NCBI RefSeq assembly: GCF_010727605.1
Contig: NZ_AP022568.1
Span: 2,108,001-2,172,000, forward strand
Reading direction: 5' to 3'
DNA from: Mycobacterium simiae
Lineage (GTDB): Bacteria > Actinomycetota > Actinomycetes > Mycobacteriales > Mycobacteriaceae
Length of the DNA stretch: 64,000 nucleotides
Position 1 is the stretch's first letter. Every line of letters begins with the position of its first letter. Both the position numbers and the translations under genes were made by a program. The notes beneath the pieces were generated by a model. It saw only the letters and a program-made list of their open reading frames with translations. It was not told the origin of the DNA and searched no databases. Positions 37,155 through 45,617 of the stretch are shown here, piece by piece.

Positions 37155-37279
37155 GCCACGAGATTAGAGGCAAGAAATTAACTAGGAATCGCGCAATGTG
37201 TCGCCCGTATGACGGGCCTCTCACACCTCACAACTTGCTGTGTGATTTGTGTTCTCTGGCGGCGAACGGTCGAGTGGAA

Positions 37280-37300
37280 CTTTAGCGAGGCTCGCTCAAG
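37280..37300 (+). promoter_or_regulatory. HAIR-like (HspR) operator and possible SigE/SigH promoter upstream of hsp20
   Basis: CTTTAGC-N7-GCTCAAG resembles the HspR-binding HAIR element CTTGAGT-N7-ACTCAAG (11 of 14 arm positions). A GGAAC at 37276-37280 with GTT about 19 nt downstream resembles an extracytoplasmic sigma (SigE/SigH) promoter overlapping the operator. Both lie about 80-100 nt upstream of the hsp20 start, matching known control of acr2. Confidence 0.6.
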
Positions 37301-37380
37301 TTTGACCGTATAGCCGGCCGGCATGGAGCCGGGCACAGCACATTCACAACCAAACACAAGGAAGCAAAGAGGAGACGAAC

Positions 37381-37821
37381 ATGAGCAATCTCGCATTGTG
37401 GTCACGTCCGGCCTGGGACACCGACCGGTGGCTACGTGATTTTTTCGGGCCGGCCGCGGCAGCCGACTGGTTCCAGCCCACGACCAACGGTTTTAGCCCC
37501 GCGGCGGAGGTCGTCAAGGACGGCGACGACGCGGTGGTACGCGTGGAGCTGCCCGGCGTCGACGTCGAGAAGGACGTCCACGTCGAGCTTGACCGGGGCC
37601 GCCTGGTCATCCACGGTGAGCACCGCGACGAGCACTCCGACGACCAAGCCGGGCGCACCGTGCGGGAAATCCGCTACGGCTCGTTCCGCCGCTCGTTCCA
37701 GTTGCCCGCGCACGTCACCAGCGAAGCCATCACGGCCTCTTACGACGCCGGTGTGTTAACAGTGCGCGTTGCCGGTGCCTACGCCGGAGCGCAGGCGCAG
37801 CGCATCGCGATCACTAAGTAG
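37381..37821 (+). CDS. hsp: Small heat-shock protein, Acr2/HspA-type Hsp20
   Basis: ATP-independent chaperone of the alpha-crystallin family, 146 residues. The crystallin domain spans about 40-140 with VRVELPGVDVEKDVHVELD and the C-terminal strand SYDAGVLTVRV; an I-x-I-type tail (RIAITK) ends the protein. ATG 37381 follows AAGAGGAGACGAAC. It lacks some N-terminal residues compared with the about 159-residue M. tuberculosis protein. Confidence 0.92.
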   Translation: MSNLALWSRPAWDTDRWLRDFFGPAAAADWFQPTTNGFSPAAEVVKDGDDAVVRVELPGVDVEKDVHVELDRGRLVIHGEHRDEHSDDQAGRTVREIRYGSFRRSFQLPAHVTSEAITASYDAGVLTVRVAGAYAGAQAQRIAITK

Positions 37822-37840
37822 CGCCGGGCGAACAACGAAT

Positions 37841-37872
37841 CAGCCGGCGGAGCCCACCAGCTCCGCCGGCTG
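37841..37872. terminator. Bidirectional hairpin terminator
   Basis: Perfect 13-bp stem (cagccggcggagc / gctccgccggctg) with a 6-nt loop, between the convergent hsp20 and DUF302 genes. Confidence 0.8.
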
Positions 37873-37883
37873 CGCCCAATGCG

Positions 37884-38420
37884 TCAGCGGAACGCCCCGT
37901 CGGCGTCAATTCCGATCACCCGCAACAGGTTTGCCACCTTACGATCCAAGCTGTAGCCGACCGCGGTGACTTCGGTGATGCCCAGGCTGCCGAACGCGGC
38001 GCTGGGCTGATCCATCGAGAACACCGCGTTGCCGTCGGCGTCGGCGTGGATCAGCAACCGTAATGGCGCGTACAGCATAGCTTTCGGGTCGTAGCGAAAC
38101 ATTGTCTCGGCGATGGTGTGGTTGCCCAGCAAGTACTCCACGGCTTTAGTGGTGTGGCCGGCGATGGAAAAGAGCGGCAATACGTCGATCTTCGCGTAAA
38201 CCATCAGGTCGTGTGGCGCGTTGGCCGCCGCCGCCGCGAGCACGTCGTCCCAGCTGCCGCCCCGGCTGGCGATTTCGTCCAGCACGCCTCGGTCGACGAC
38301 CGGCGCGGCCGCTTCGAAGGCAGCGATGAACTCGTCGAACTCGACACCGGTAGCGACGTCGATGCGGTTCAGGCTGTGTGACACCACGTCGTACTTGGCT
38401 GTATTCACGCTACTTGTCAT
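37884..38420 (-). CDS. DUF302-like protein
   Basis: Protein of 178 residues from ATG 38420 (MTSSVNTAKYDVVSHSL). The second half (NHTIAETMFRYDPKAMLYAP to FSMDQPSAAFGSLGITEVT) resembles the DUF302 fold, whose biochemical role is not established. A much longer in-frame extension (to 38666) crosses the promoter region and was rejected. It is divergent from an HxlR regulator with a shared palindromic region, so redox or aldehyde-type stress control is plausible but unproven. Confidence 0.75.
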   Translation of the reverse strand: MTSSVNTAKYDVVSHSLNRIDVATGVEFDEFIAAFEAAAPVVDRGVLDEIASRGGSWDDVLAAAAANAPHDLMVYAKIDVLPLFSIAGHTTKAVEYLLGNHTIAETMFRYDPKAMLYAPLRLLIHADADGNAVFSMDQPSAAFGSLGITEVTAVGYSLDRKVANLLRVIGIDADGAFR

Positions 38421-38467
38421 GGCACTCCTCGGATCGCCCTCGTCGCGCCCGGCGCGATAGTTCGGTG

Positions 38468-38501
38468 AATGAACTCGATGCTGCCGAGTATAGAGTTCAT
38501 T
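38468..38501. promoter_or_regulatory. Inverted repeat between DUF302 and HxlR genes
   Basis: Arms AATGAACTC (38468-38476) and GAGTTCATT (38493-38501) are a perfect 9-bp inverted repeat, with a further copy of TGAATGAAC at 38501-38509. This arrangement in a divergent promoter fits binding of the adjacent HxlR-family dimer. Confidence 0.65.
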
Positions 38502-38532
38502 GAATGAACCAACAAGGGGGTAGCATGATACC

Positions 38533-39030
38533 GTGGCGCTGCCCCGTGAATATCCGAGCGAAAACTGCCCCATTGCCCGGTCTTTGGAGATCATCGGCGA
38601 GCGCTGGACCTTGTTGATCATGCGCGATGCCTTCTTCGGGGTCCGGCGCTTCAGCGACTTCCGCAATCACCTCGACATCCCGAAGGCCGTGCTGTCCGAT
38701 CGATTGGCACTACTGGTCGGTCAAGGAGTGCTGGCCAAGAACGACACCAACTACGCCCTGACGGCCAAGGGCCATCGGCTGTGGCCGGTGCTCTGGTCAA
38801 TGATCAACTGGGGCAACGAGAACTACGTGGAAAAGCCCAGGCGGCGAACGTATGTGCATGCCGAATGCGACGGCGTCATCGACCAGGACGGCCGCTGCGG
38901 TCGATGTGGCGAGACGCCCGACGTCGCCGATCTGATCACGCATCCGCCGCGGCGCCCCCGCAATCCGGGTCGCGACGATCAGGTCAGTCAGGCATTGCGC
39001 CGACCGCATCGCATGCTGGAACCGATTTAG
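38533..39030 (+). CDS. HxlR-family transcriptional regulator
   Basis: Winged-helix regulator of 165 residues from GTG 38533. The HxlR core is CPIARSLEIIGERWTLLIMR, FSDFRNHLDIPKAVLSDRL and the basic C-terminal half. Cys11 or so at the start of the domain (ENCPIA) is the conserved redox-sensing position of many HxlR proteins, and a second Cys group (CGRCGE) occurs near 120. It is divergent from the DUF302 gene and convergent with the next gene, with only 3 nt between stops. Confidence 0.87.
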   Translation: MALPREYPSENCPIARSLEIIGERWTLLIMRDAFFGVRRFSDFRNHLDIPKAVLSDRLALLVGQGVLAKNDTNYALTAKGHRLWPVLWSMINWGNENYVEKPRRRTYVHAECDGVIDQDGRCGRCGETPDVADLITHPPRRPRNPGRDDQVSQALRRPHRMLEPI

Positions 39031-39033
39031 GAC

Positions 39034-39795
39034 TCAGCCCCAGCGGGCCAGCAATTCGGTGGCCCGGGCGGACAACGCGGCCTGCAGGAATGGACCGAAG
39101 CTGATCCGAGCGACGCCCAGCGGTCCAAATGACGCCGGGTCGTCGCGATCGGGTAGTGCGATCGCGTTGATCGGCAATGGCAGCCCAGTTGCCAACCGCC
39201 GCAAGGTCTCCGGGTCATGGCGGCCCACCGGGTACAGTACGTCGGCGCCGGCCTCCGCGGCCTCGGTCAACCGCGCGATCGCCCGCTCGACCCGATCCGC
39301 GTCGTCCCCGTCCCTACGCAGGAACAGGTCGGTGCGCGCGTTGATCACCACGTGCACTCCGGCGGCGTCGGCCGCCGCCCGCAATGCCCCGACGAAATCG
39401 GCGTGCTCACGGGCGGATCGCAGTCGTTGATTCTCGGAGTGCACGGTGTCTTCGATGTTGAGGCCCACGGCGCCGACGCCGAGCAGACCGTCGATCAGGC
39501 GTTGGGGGTTTTCGCCGTAGCCGGATTCGATGTCCACCGACACCGGCACGTCGACCGCCGCGGTGATGTGCGCGACCCCGGCGAGTACATCGTCGAACGA
39601 CATACCTTCGTTGTCACATTTGCCAAGCGAGTCGGCCAGCGGGTGGCTGCCGACGGTCACGGCGGCAAAACCGGCCTCGGCGGCCAGACGCGCCGACCAG
39701 GCATCCCACACGGTCGGGAGGACCACGGGGTGCCCGGGCCGATGCAATTCCAGGAACGCGGCCGCGCGCGACCCGATGGTGGTCTGCCCTGCCAT
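39034..39795 (-). CDS. Isocitrate lyase/PEP-mutase superfamily enzyme
   Basis: Cytosolic TIM-barrel enzyme of the PEP mutase / isocitrate lyase class, 253 residues from ATG 39795 (MAGQTTIGSRAAAFLEL), which has GGAG 8 nt upstream. Hallmarks are TVWDAWSARLAAEAGF, the metal-binding VSVDIESGYGEN and NIEDTVHSENQRL. The usual KKCGH loop of isocitrate lyases is lacking, so a carboxy-phosphonoenolpyruvate- or oxaloacetate-type reaction is more likely; the substrate is unknown. An in-frame upstream start at 39942 would overlap the divergent promoter. Confidence 0.82.
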   Translation of the reverse strand: MAGQTTIGSRAAAFLELHRPGHPVVLPTVWDAWSARLAAEAGFAAVTVGSHPLADSLGKCDNEGMSFDDVLAGVAHITAAVDVPVSVDIESGYGENPQRLIDGLLGVGAVGLNIEDTVHSENQRLRSAREHADFVGALRAAADAAGVHVVINARTDLFLRRDGDDADRVERAIARLTEAAEAGADVLYPVGRHDPETLRRLATGLPLPINAIALPDRDDPASFGPLGVARISFGPFLQAALSARATELLARWG

Positions 39796-39909
39796 GGTGT
39801 TTGCTCCATGTTTTCCGGCGAGTCGTCTGTCCGGCACCATTCGTGCGCAGTGGATAGTATCGAGAAACACATTGTGATTTGTGACACCCGCAGCCTTAGG
39901 AGAGATCCC

Positions 39910-40206
39910 TTGACCACCACGACCGAACTCGCCGAACTGCACGATCTCATCGGTGGCCTCCGTCGGTGTGTGAGCTCCCTGCGGTCACGCTACGGCGACA
40001 GCCCGGCCATGCGGCGCATCGTCATCGACGCCGATCGGATCATGAGCGATGTCGAATTACTCGACGCCGACGTTTCCGAATTGGACTTGGCCCGCGCCAC
40101 GGTGCAGCACTCCGGCGAAAAGATCACCATTCCCGATACCCAGTACGACAGCGATTTTTGGCGCGATGTCGACGACGAGGGCGTCGGCGGCCACAACCGA
40201 TCCTGA
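39910..40206 (+). CDS. Small conserved hypothetical protein (Rv0250c-like)
   Basis: 98 residues from TTG 39910, with AGGAGAG about 8 nt upstream. The sequence is acidic with two predicted helices (TELAELHDLIGGLRRCVSSL and RRIVIDADRIMSDVELLDAD) and the C-terminal YDSDFWRDVDDEGVGGH. It immediately precedes the Sdh1 operon, as Rv0250c does in M. tuberculosis. The function is unknown; an Sdh-associated role is inference from position only. Confidence 0.78.
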   Translation: MTTTTELAELHDLIGGLRRCVSSLRSRYGDSPAMRRIVIDADRIMSDVELLDADVSELDLARATVQHSGEKITIPDTQYDSDFWRDVDDEGVGGHNRS

Positions 40207-40213
40207 CAGCCAA

Positions 40214-40235
40214 GCCCCCCGAAAATTCGGGGGGC
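40214..40235 (+). terminator. Hairpin between the Rv0250c-like gene and sdh operon
   Basis: Stem gccccccgaa / ttcggggggc with a 2-4 nt loop, 7 nt after the stop codon, followed by ctctctgtgt. It could terminate the short transcript or partly attenuate read-through into the sdh genes 60 nt downstream. Confidence 0.65.
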
Positions 40236-40296
40236 CTCTCTGTGTACCCTTCGACCAACAGCTTCGTTCAACAGCCCGTTCGAAGAGGAACACTTG

Positions 40297-41124
40297 ATGA
40301 GCGCACCCACGGCGAACCGTCCTGCGTCTGGAGTTTTTTCACCGACGCGCGCCAGGATCCAGCAACGCACCCTGCGCACCGATCGCTGGTGGATGTCGCC
40401 GTTGCGGATCGACCTCGGCTTCGCCGCGTTCATCATCTACGCGACGGCGCGGGCGTTTCAGCAGGACTACTTCTTCGTTCCCAAGTACCACTACCTGACG
40501 CCGTTCTACTCCCCGTGCGTCAGTAAGGGCTGCGGTGAGGCCGGCGACATCTGGCCGCAGTTTCTACCCGACGTGTGGTGGCTGCCGTACGCGGCGCTGT
40601 CGCTGCCGTTTCTGCTGCTCTTCCGGCTGACCTGTTACTACTACCGTGGTGCCTACTACCGCACGGTGTGGCAGTCGCCCAGCGCCTGCGCGGTCGCCGA
40701 GCCGCGCGTCCACTACACCGGCGAGACTCGGTTCCCGCTGATCATCCAGAACACCCACCGGTACTTCTTCTACATCGCCGGCATTATCTCGATCATCAAC
40801 ACCTACGACGCGATCGTCGCGTTCCACTCCGACGAGGGACCCGGCGGATTCGGGTTCGGCCTGGGCAACCTGATCCTGCTCGGCAACGTCATCATGCTGT
40901 GGATCTACACGCTGTCCTGCCACTCGTGCCGGCACGTGACGGGCGGCCGACTCAAGCACTTCTCCAAGCACCCGGTGCGGTATTGGATCTGGACTCAGGT
41001 CAGCAACATCAACACCCGGCACAAATTGTTCGCGTGGATCACGCTGGGCACCTTGATGATCACCGATTTCTACATCGCACTGGTGGCAAGCGGCGCCATT
41101 CATGACCCGAGATTTGTTGGCTGA
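40297..41124 (+). CDS. Sdh1 membrane-anchor subunit (Rv0249c-like)
   Basis: Membrane subunit of the mycobacterial succinate dehydrogenase Sdh1, 275 residues with about five transmembrane helices. Cys/His groups SPCVSKGC and TLSCHSCRHVTGG are conspicuous. In the mycobacterial enzyme a Rieske-type cluster embedded in the membrane region has been described, and these are the candidate ligands. ATG 40297 (7 nt after GAGGAA) is preferred to TTG 40294. It precedes sdhA by 44 nt. Confidence 0.9.
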   Translation: MSAPTANRPASGVFSPTRARIQQRTLRTDRWWMSPLRIDLGFAAFIIYATARAFQQDYFFVPKYHYLTPFYSPCVSKGCGEAGDIWPQFLPDVWWLPYAALSLPFLLLFRLTCYYYRGAYYRTVWQSPSACAVAEPRVHYTGETRFPLIIQNTHRYFFYIAGIISIINTYDAIVAFHSDEGPGGFGFGLGNLILLGNVIMLWIYTLSCHSCRHVTGGRLKHFSKHPVRYWIWTQVSNINTRHKLFAWITLGTLMITDFYIALVASGAIHDPRFVG

Positions 41125-41168
41125 ATTGCCATTTCAAAGAAAATCTGAATTTAGCTAGCGAGGGATTT

Positions 41169-43109
41169 ATGGCTGAGGTCGAGCGGCACTCCTACGACGT
41201 CGTAGTGATCGGTGCCGGCGGCGCGGGTTTGCGCGCGGTCATCGAAGCGCGTGAACGCGGCCTGCGGGTCGCCGTGGTGACCAAGTCGCTGTTCGGTAAG
41301 GCCCACACGGTGATGGCCGAGGGCGGCTGCGCCGCGTCGATGGGCAACACCAACCCCAAGGACAACTGGAAGACCCACTTCGGCGACACCATGCGAGGTG
41401 GCAAGTTCCTCAACAACTGGCGAATGGCCGAACTGCACGCCAAAGAGGCGCCGGACCGCGTCTGGGAATTGGAGACCTACGGCGCGCTGTTCGATCGCCT
41501 CAAGGACGGCAAGATCAGCCAGCGCAACTTCGGTGGACACACCTATCCGCGGCTCGCCCACGTCGGTGACCGCACCGGGTTGGAGTTGATCCGTACCATG
41601 CAGCAGAAAATCGTCTCGCTGCAGCAGGAGGACTTCGCCGAGCTCGGCGACTACGAGGCACGCATCAAGGTCTTCGCCGAATGCGCCATCACCGAGCTGA
41701 TCAAGGACGGCTCCGGAGACGAGGCGCGGATCGCCGGGGCCTTCGGCTACTGGCGCGAAAGCGGCCGGTTCGTCGTGTTCGAGGCGCCCGCGGTGGTGCT
41801 GGCCACCGGCGGCATCGGCAAGTCCTTCAAGGTGACCTCCAACTCTTGGGAGTACACCGGCGACGGCCACGCCCTGGCGCTGCGCGCCGGCGCGACACTG
41901 ATCAACATGGAGTTCATCCAGTTCCACCCGACGGGCATGGTGTGGCCGCCGAGTGTAAAGGGGATCCTGGTCACCGAGGGTGTGCGCGGCGACGGCGGAG
42001 TGCTGAAGAACTCCGACAGCAAGCGCTTCATGTTCGACTACATCCCACCGGTGTTCAAGGGCCAGTACGCCGAGTCCGAGCAAGAGGCCGACCAGTGGCT
42101 CAAGGACAACGACTCGGCCCGGCGCACCCCCGACCTGCTGCCCCGCGATGAGGTCGCCCGCGCGATCAACTCGGAGGTCAAATCGGGTCGCGGTACCCCG
42201 CACGGCGGCGTGTATCTGGACATCGCCTCCCGGTTGACGCCCGACGAGATCAAGCGGCGATTGCCGTCGATGTACCACCAGTTCATGGAGTTGGCCGGTG
42301 TCGACATCACCAAGGAGCCCATGGAGGTCGGACCCACCTGTCACTACGTGATGGGCGGTGTCGAGGTCGACCCGGACACCGGCGCGGCCACCGTCGCCGG
42401 CCTGTTCGCCGCGGGCGAGTGCTCCGGCGGCATGCACGGCTCCAACCGGCTCGGCGGCAACTCGCTGTCGGACCTGCTGGTCTTCGGGCGGCGTGCCGGA
42501 CTGGGCGCCGCCGACTACGCCCGCGCCCTGGCCAGCCGGCCGTCGGTCAGCGAGGCCGCCATCGAGGCGGCCGCGCAGCGCGCACTGGCGCCCTTCGACG
42601 GACCCGCCGACGGCTCCACCCCCGAGAACCCGTACACGCTGCAGCTGGAACTGCAGCAATCGATGAACGACCTCGTCGGCATCATCCGCAAGGCGGAGGA
42701 GATCACCGAGGCGCTGGAGCGGCTGGTCAAACTCCGCGAGCGGTTCAAGAACATCAAGGTCGAGGGGAACCGGCAGTACAACCCCGGCTGGAACCTGGCC
42801 ATCGATCTGCGCAACATGCTGCTGGTGAGCGAATGCATCGCCAAGGCGGCGCTGGAGCGCACCGAGAGCCGCGGCGGACACACCCGCGACGACCACCCCG
42901 GGATGGACTCGGCGTGGCGCAAGGTCCTGTTGGTGTGCCGCGCCGTGAACGGCGACGACGTCATTCCCGAGATCACCATCACCCGCCAAGATCAGGTGCC
43001 GATGCGGCCGGACCTCATGGAGCTATTCGAGGTCTCGGAGCTCGAAAAGTACTTCACTGACGAAGAACTGGCCGATCACCCAGGACGGACCACGAGGATG
43101 GAGAGCTAA
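41169..43109 (+). CDS. sdhA: SdhA, succinate dehydrogenase 1 flavoprotein subunit
   Basis: Catalytic subunit oxidising succinate to fumarate, 646 residues. FAD-binding VVIGAGGAGLRAVIEA opens the protein; KAHTVMAEGGCAASMG contains the histidine that normally carries covalent FAD. FIQFHPTGMVWP and GSNRLGGNSLSDLLVFG are the substrate and flavin motifs. ATG 41169 has AGGGATTT upstream. The stop overlaps the sdhB start by one base (TAATG), showing tight coupling. Confidence 0.95.
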   Translation: MAEVERHSYDVVVIGAGGAGLRAVIEARERGLRVAVVTKSLFGKAHTVMAEGGCAASMGNTNPKDNWKTHFGDTMRGGKFLNNWRMAELHAKEAPDRVWELETYGALFDRLKDGKISQRNFGGHTYPRLAHVGDRTGLELIRTMQQKIVSLQQEDFAELGDYEARIKVFAECAITELIKDGSGDEARIAGAFGYWRESGRFVVFEAPAVVLATGGIGKSFKVTSNSWEYTGDGHALALRAGATLINMEFIQFHPTGMVWPPSVKGILVTEGVRGDGGVLKNSDSKRFMFDYIPPVFKGQYAESEQEADQWLKDNDSARRTPDLLPRDEVARAINSEVKSGRGTPHGGVYLDIASRLTPDEIKRRLPSMYHQFMELAGVDITKEPMEVGPTCHYVMGGVEVDPDTGAATVAGLFAAGECSGGMHGSNRLGGNSLSDLLVFGRRAGLGAADYARALASRPSVSEAAIEAAAQRALAPFDGPADGSTPENPYTLQLELQQSMNDLVGIIRKAEEITEALERLVKLRERFKNIKVEGNRQYNPGWNLAIDLRNMLLVSECIAKAALERTESRGGHTRDDHPGMDSAWRKVLLVCRAVNGDDVIPEITITRQDQVPMRPDLMELFEVSELEKYFTDEELADHPGRTTRMES

Positions 43110-43855
43110 TGAGCTACGACGCAACGATGCGGGTGTGGCGCGGCGACGAAACCGGCGGCGCGCTGGAGAACTTCACCGTCGAGGTCAACGAGGGTGAAGT
43201 GGTGCTCGACATCATCCATCGGCTGCAGCAGACGCAGACACCGGACCTCGCGGTGCGGTGGAACTGCAAAGCGGGCAAATGCGGATCCTGCTCGGCCGAG
43301 ATCAATGGCAAGCCACGGCTGATGTGCATGACCCGGATGTCGTCGTTTGCCGAGGACGAGACCGTGACCGTCACCCCGCTGCGGACCTTCCCGGTGATCC
43401 GCGATCTGGTCACCGATGTTTCGTTCAACTACGAGAAGGCCAGGGAGATCCCGTCTTTCGCGCCCCCCAAGGAGCTGCAGCCGGGCGAGTACCGGATGGC
43501 CCAGGTGGACGTGCAGCGCTCGCAGGAGTTCCGCAAGTGCATCGAGTGCTTCCTGTGCCAGAACGTTTGCCATGTGGTACGCGACCACGAGGAGAACAAG
43601 AAGTCGTTCGCCGGACCGCGCTATTTGATGCGCATCGCCGAACTCGAGATGCACCCGCTAGATACCCGGGACCGTCGCAATGACGCGCAGGAACAGCACG
43701 GTTTGGGCTTCTGCAACATCACTAAGTGCTGCACCGAAGTCTGCCCCGAACACATCAAGATCACCGACAACGCGCTGATCCCGATGAAAGAGCGGGTGGC
43801 CGACCGCAAGTACGACCCGATCGTCTGGCTGGGCAACAAGCTGTTCCGGCGCTAG
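43109..43855 (+). CDS. sdhB: SdhB, succinate dehydrogenase 1 iron-sulfur subunit
   Basis: Electron-transfer subunit, 248 residues. The N-terminal ferredoxin domain has CKAGKCGSCSAEINGKPRLM and a fourth Cys right after; the C-terminal domain has CIECFLCQNVC and CNITKCCTEVCPEH for the 4Fe-4S and 3Fe-4S clusters. It passes electrons from SdhA to the membrane anchor. It is convergent with the flavin-reductase gene, 13 nt between. Confidence 0.95.
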   Translation: MSYDATMRVWRGDETGGALENFTVEVNEGEVVLDIIHRLQQTQTPDLAVRWNCKAGKCGSCSAEINGKPRLMCMTRMSSFAEDETVTVTPLRTFPVIRDLVTDVSFNYEKAREIPSFAPPKELQPGEYRMAQVDVQRSQEFRKCIECFLCQNVCHVVRDHEENKKSFAGPRYLMRIAELEMHPLDTRDRRNDAQEQHGLGFCNITKCCTEVCPEHIKITDNALIPMKERVADRKYDPIVWLGNKLFRR

Positions 43856-43868
43856 CCGCCAGCCGGTG

Positions 43869-44366
<498 letters not shown>

Positions 44367-45416
44367 TCACTCGCCCCTTGTCGCCGACGACAAATTCGCT
44401 CGTGTGACATTACCTGCCGAGTATCCGTGGGCTTCGGCGACGTCGGGGTGGGCGCGCAGCCTGCTTTTCCAGGCGTTGCGCCCGTAGACGGCGAAAATCG
44501 GGTCGGACGGCTGGCGGGCCGGATTCCAGGACTGATCGGCGCGCGCGGCCAGTTCGCCCGGCAGCGACAGCACCGGCAGCTGTGCGTCGAGCCGGGGATT
44601 GAAGAAGTAGGGCACCGAGATGCGTTCACGTGTTTGCCCGTCGAGCCGGACCCGGTGTTCGGTGGCGCGCAGGTAGCCGCTGGTCGCAACTTCCAGGAGC
44701 TCGCCGATGTTCACGATGAACGCGCCAGCCATTGGCGGCACGTCCACCCAATCGTCGTGCGGCGGGCGCCGCCGCACCTGTAGGCCCCTGCTGCCTGGCT
44801 CGGCGAGCAGCAGGGTGAGGACCCCGGAGTCGCGGTGCGCCCCCACCCCCTGCGGGCTGGCCGCGCGGGCGGGATAGCGGATGACCTTGATCAGGGTGGC
44901 CGGCGTCCCGGCGAAAGCCTCGTCGAACACCTCCGGTGAACTGCCCAGCGAGGCGGCCCAGTGCCGCAGCAGCGCGCGCGCCACCTGGGAAAGGGCGGCG
45001 TCCCACTCCGCGATGAGCGCCGGGAATTCCGGCAACGCCGCCGGCCATTGGTTGGGCCCCTGCAGCCAGAGGTAGTCGGGCTTGCCGGGCCCGCCGATGG
45101 CGGGACGTTCGGGGCCAATATCAATCTGCTCGCGCCAATCCACCTGGCCGAGCGTCCGTTCGCCCCCCAATCGGGTGTAGCCGCGGAAATGCGGGCTGCC
45201 CACCATAGCCATGGCGTCCTTATCGGTATCGGGCAGTGCGAACAATCTCCGGGCCGCCTCGAGCAGCCGCTCGGTCAGCGTCTCGCGGACGCCGTGGCCG
45301 ATCAGGTAGAAGAAGCCCACCTCGTGCGCGGCCTCGCGCAGCCGTGCCCGCAGCTGCTGGGCATCGGCCCGTAAATCCACCACCGGCACCGCGGCCGCGC
45401 TTCCGTCGCCCGTCAC
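44367..45416 (-). CDS. 2-oxoglutarate/Fe(II) oxygenase, isopenicillin N synthase-like
   Basis: Non-haem iron oxygenase of 349 residues from GTG 45416 (VTGDGSAAAVPVVDLRAD); a longer start at 45467 is possible. The DIOX_N segment (HEVGFFYLIGHGV) is followed by the iron triad H-x-D in GVGAHRDSGVLT and H in RATEHRVRL, and the 2OG-binding R-x-S in RERISVPYF. The substrate is unknown. I do not recall it at this place in H37Rv. It probably forms an operon with the flavin reductase. Confidence 0.87.
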   Translation of the reverse strand: MTGDGSAAAVPVVDLRADAQQLRARLREAAHEVGFFYLIGHGVRETLTERLLEAARRLFALPDTDKDAMAMVGSPHFRGYTRLGGERTLGQVDWREQIDIGPERPAIGGPGKPDYLWLQGPNQWPAALPEFPALIAEWDAALSQVARALLRHWAASLGSSPEVFDEAFAGTPATLIKVIRYPARAASPQGVGAHRDSGVLTLLLAEPGSRGLQVRRRPPHDDWVDVPPMAGAFIVNIGELLEVATSGYLRATEHRVRLDGQTRERISVPYFFNPRLDAQLPVLSLPGELAARADQSWNPARQPSDPIFAVYGRNAWKSRLRAHPDVAEAHGYSAGNVTRANLSSATRGE

Positions 45417-45470
45417 GCATCCATTATCGCCGCAGGTAGACGAGCCGTCGAAGTCGTGACCAGGCACTTG

Positions 45471-45567
45471 CCAACCGGTTGGTTAATTAGGCAATGAAAT
45501 TTGGGTCACAGTCCCTTGCGCGGATCTAACGCTGCGGGATATTTTAGCGGTGTTACTGGTGGGTAAC
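45471..45567 (+). promoter_or_regulatory. Palindromes in the fadE5 promoter region
   Basis: A perfect 12-bp palindrome CCAACCGGTTGG (45471-45482) and an inverted repeat GTTAC-N6-GTAAC (45552-45567) lie 50-150 nt upstream of fadE5. The former contains the AAC-NN-GTT core of KstR-type sites but lacks the flanking T and A, so the regulator is not assigned. Confidence 0.45.
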
Positions 45568-45617
45568 TTAGCCCAAGTACCCAACCACACGTGGCGTTCT
45601 CAACGAGGAGGAGAATT

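Noticed and set aside
41151..42989. 612-codon open frame antisense to sdhA
   Set aside because: It mirrors the high third-position GC of sdhA; composition is Arg/Gly/Val/Asp-rich with no domain. Similar long antisense frames (45690-47105, 57342-58844) are likewise shadows.
45471..45482. KstR operator upstream of fadE5
   Set aside because: Only the AAC-NN-GTT core matches; the flanking T and A of the consensus are missing, so it is listed only as an unassigned palindrome.
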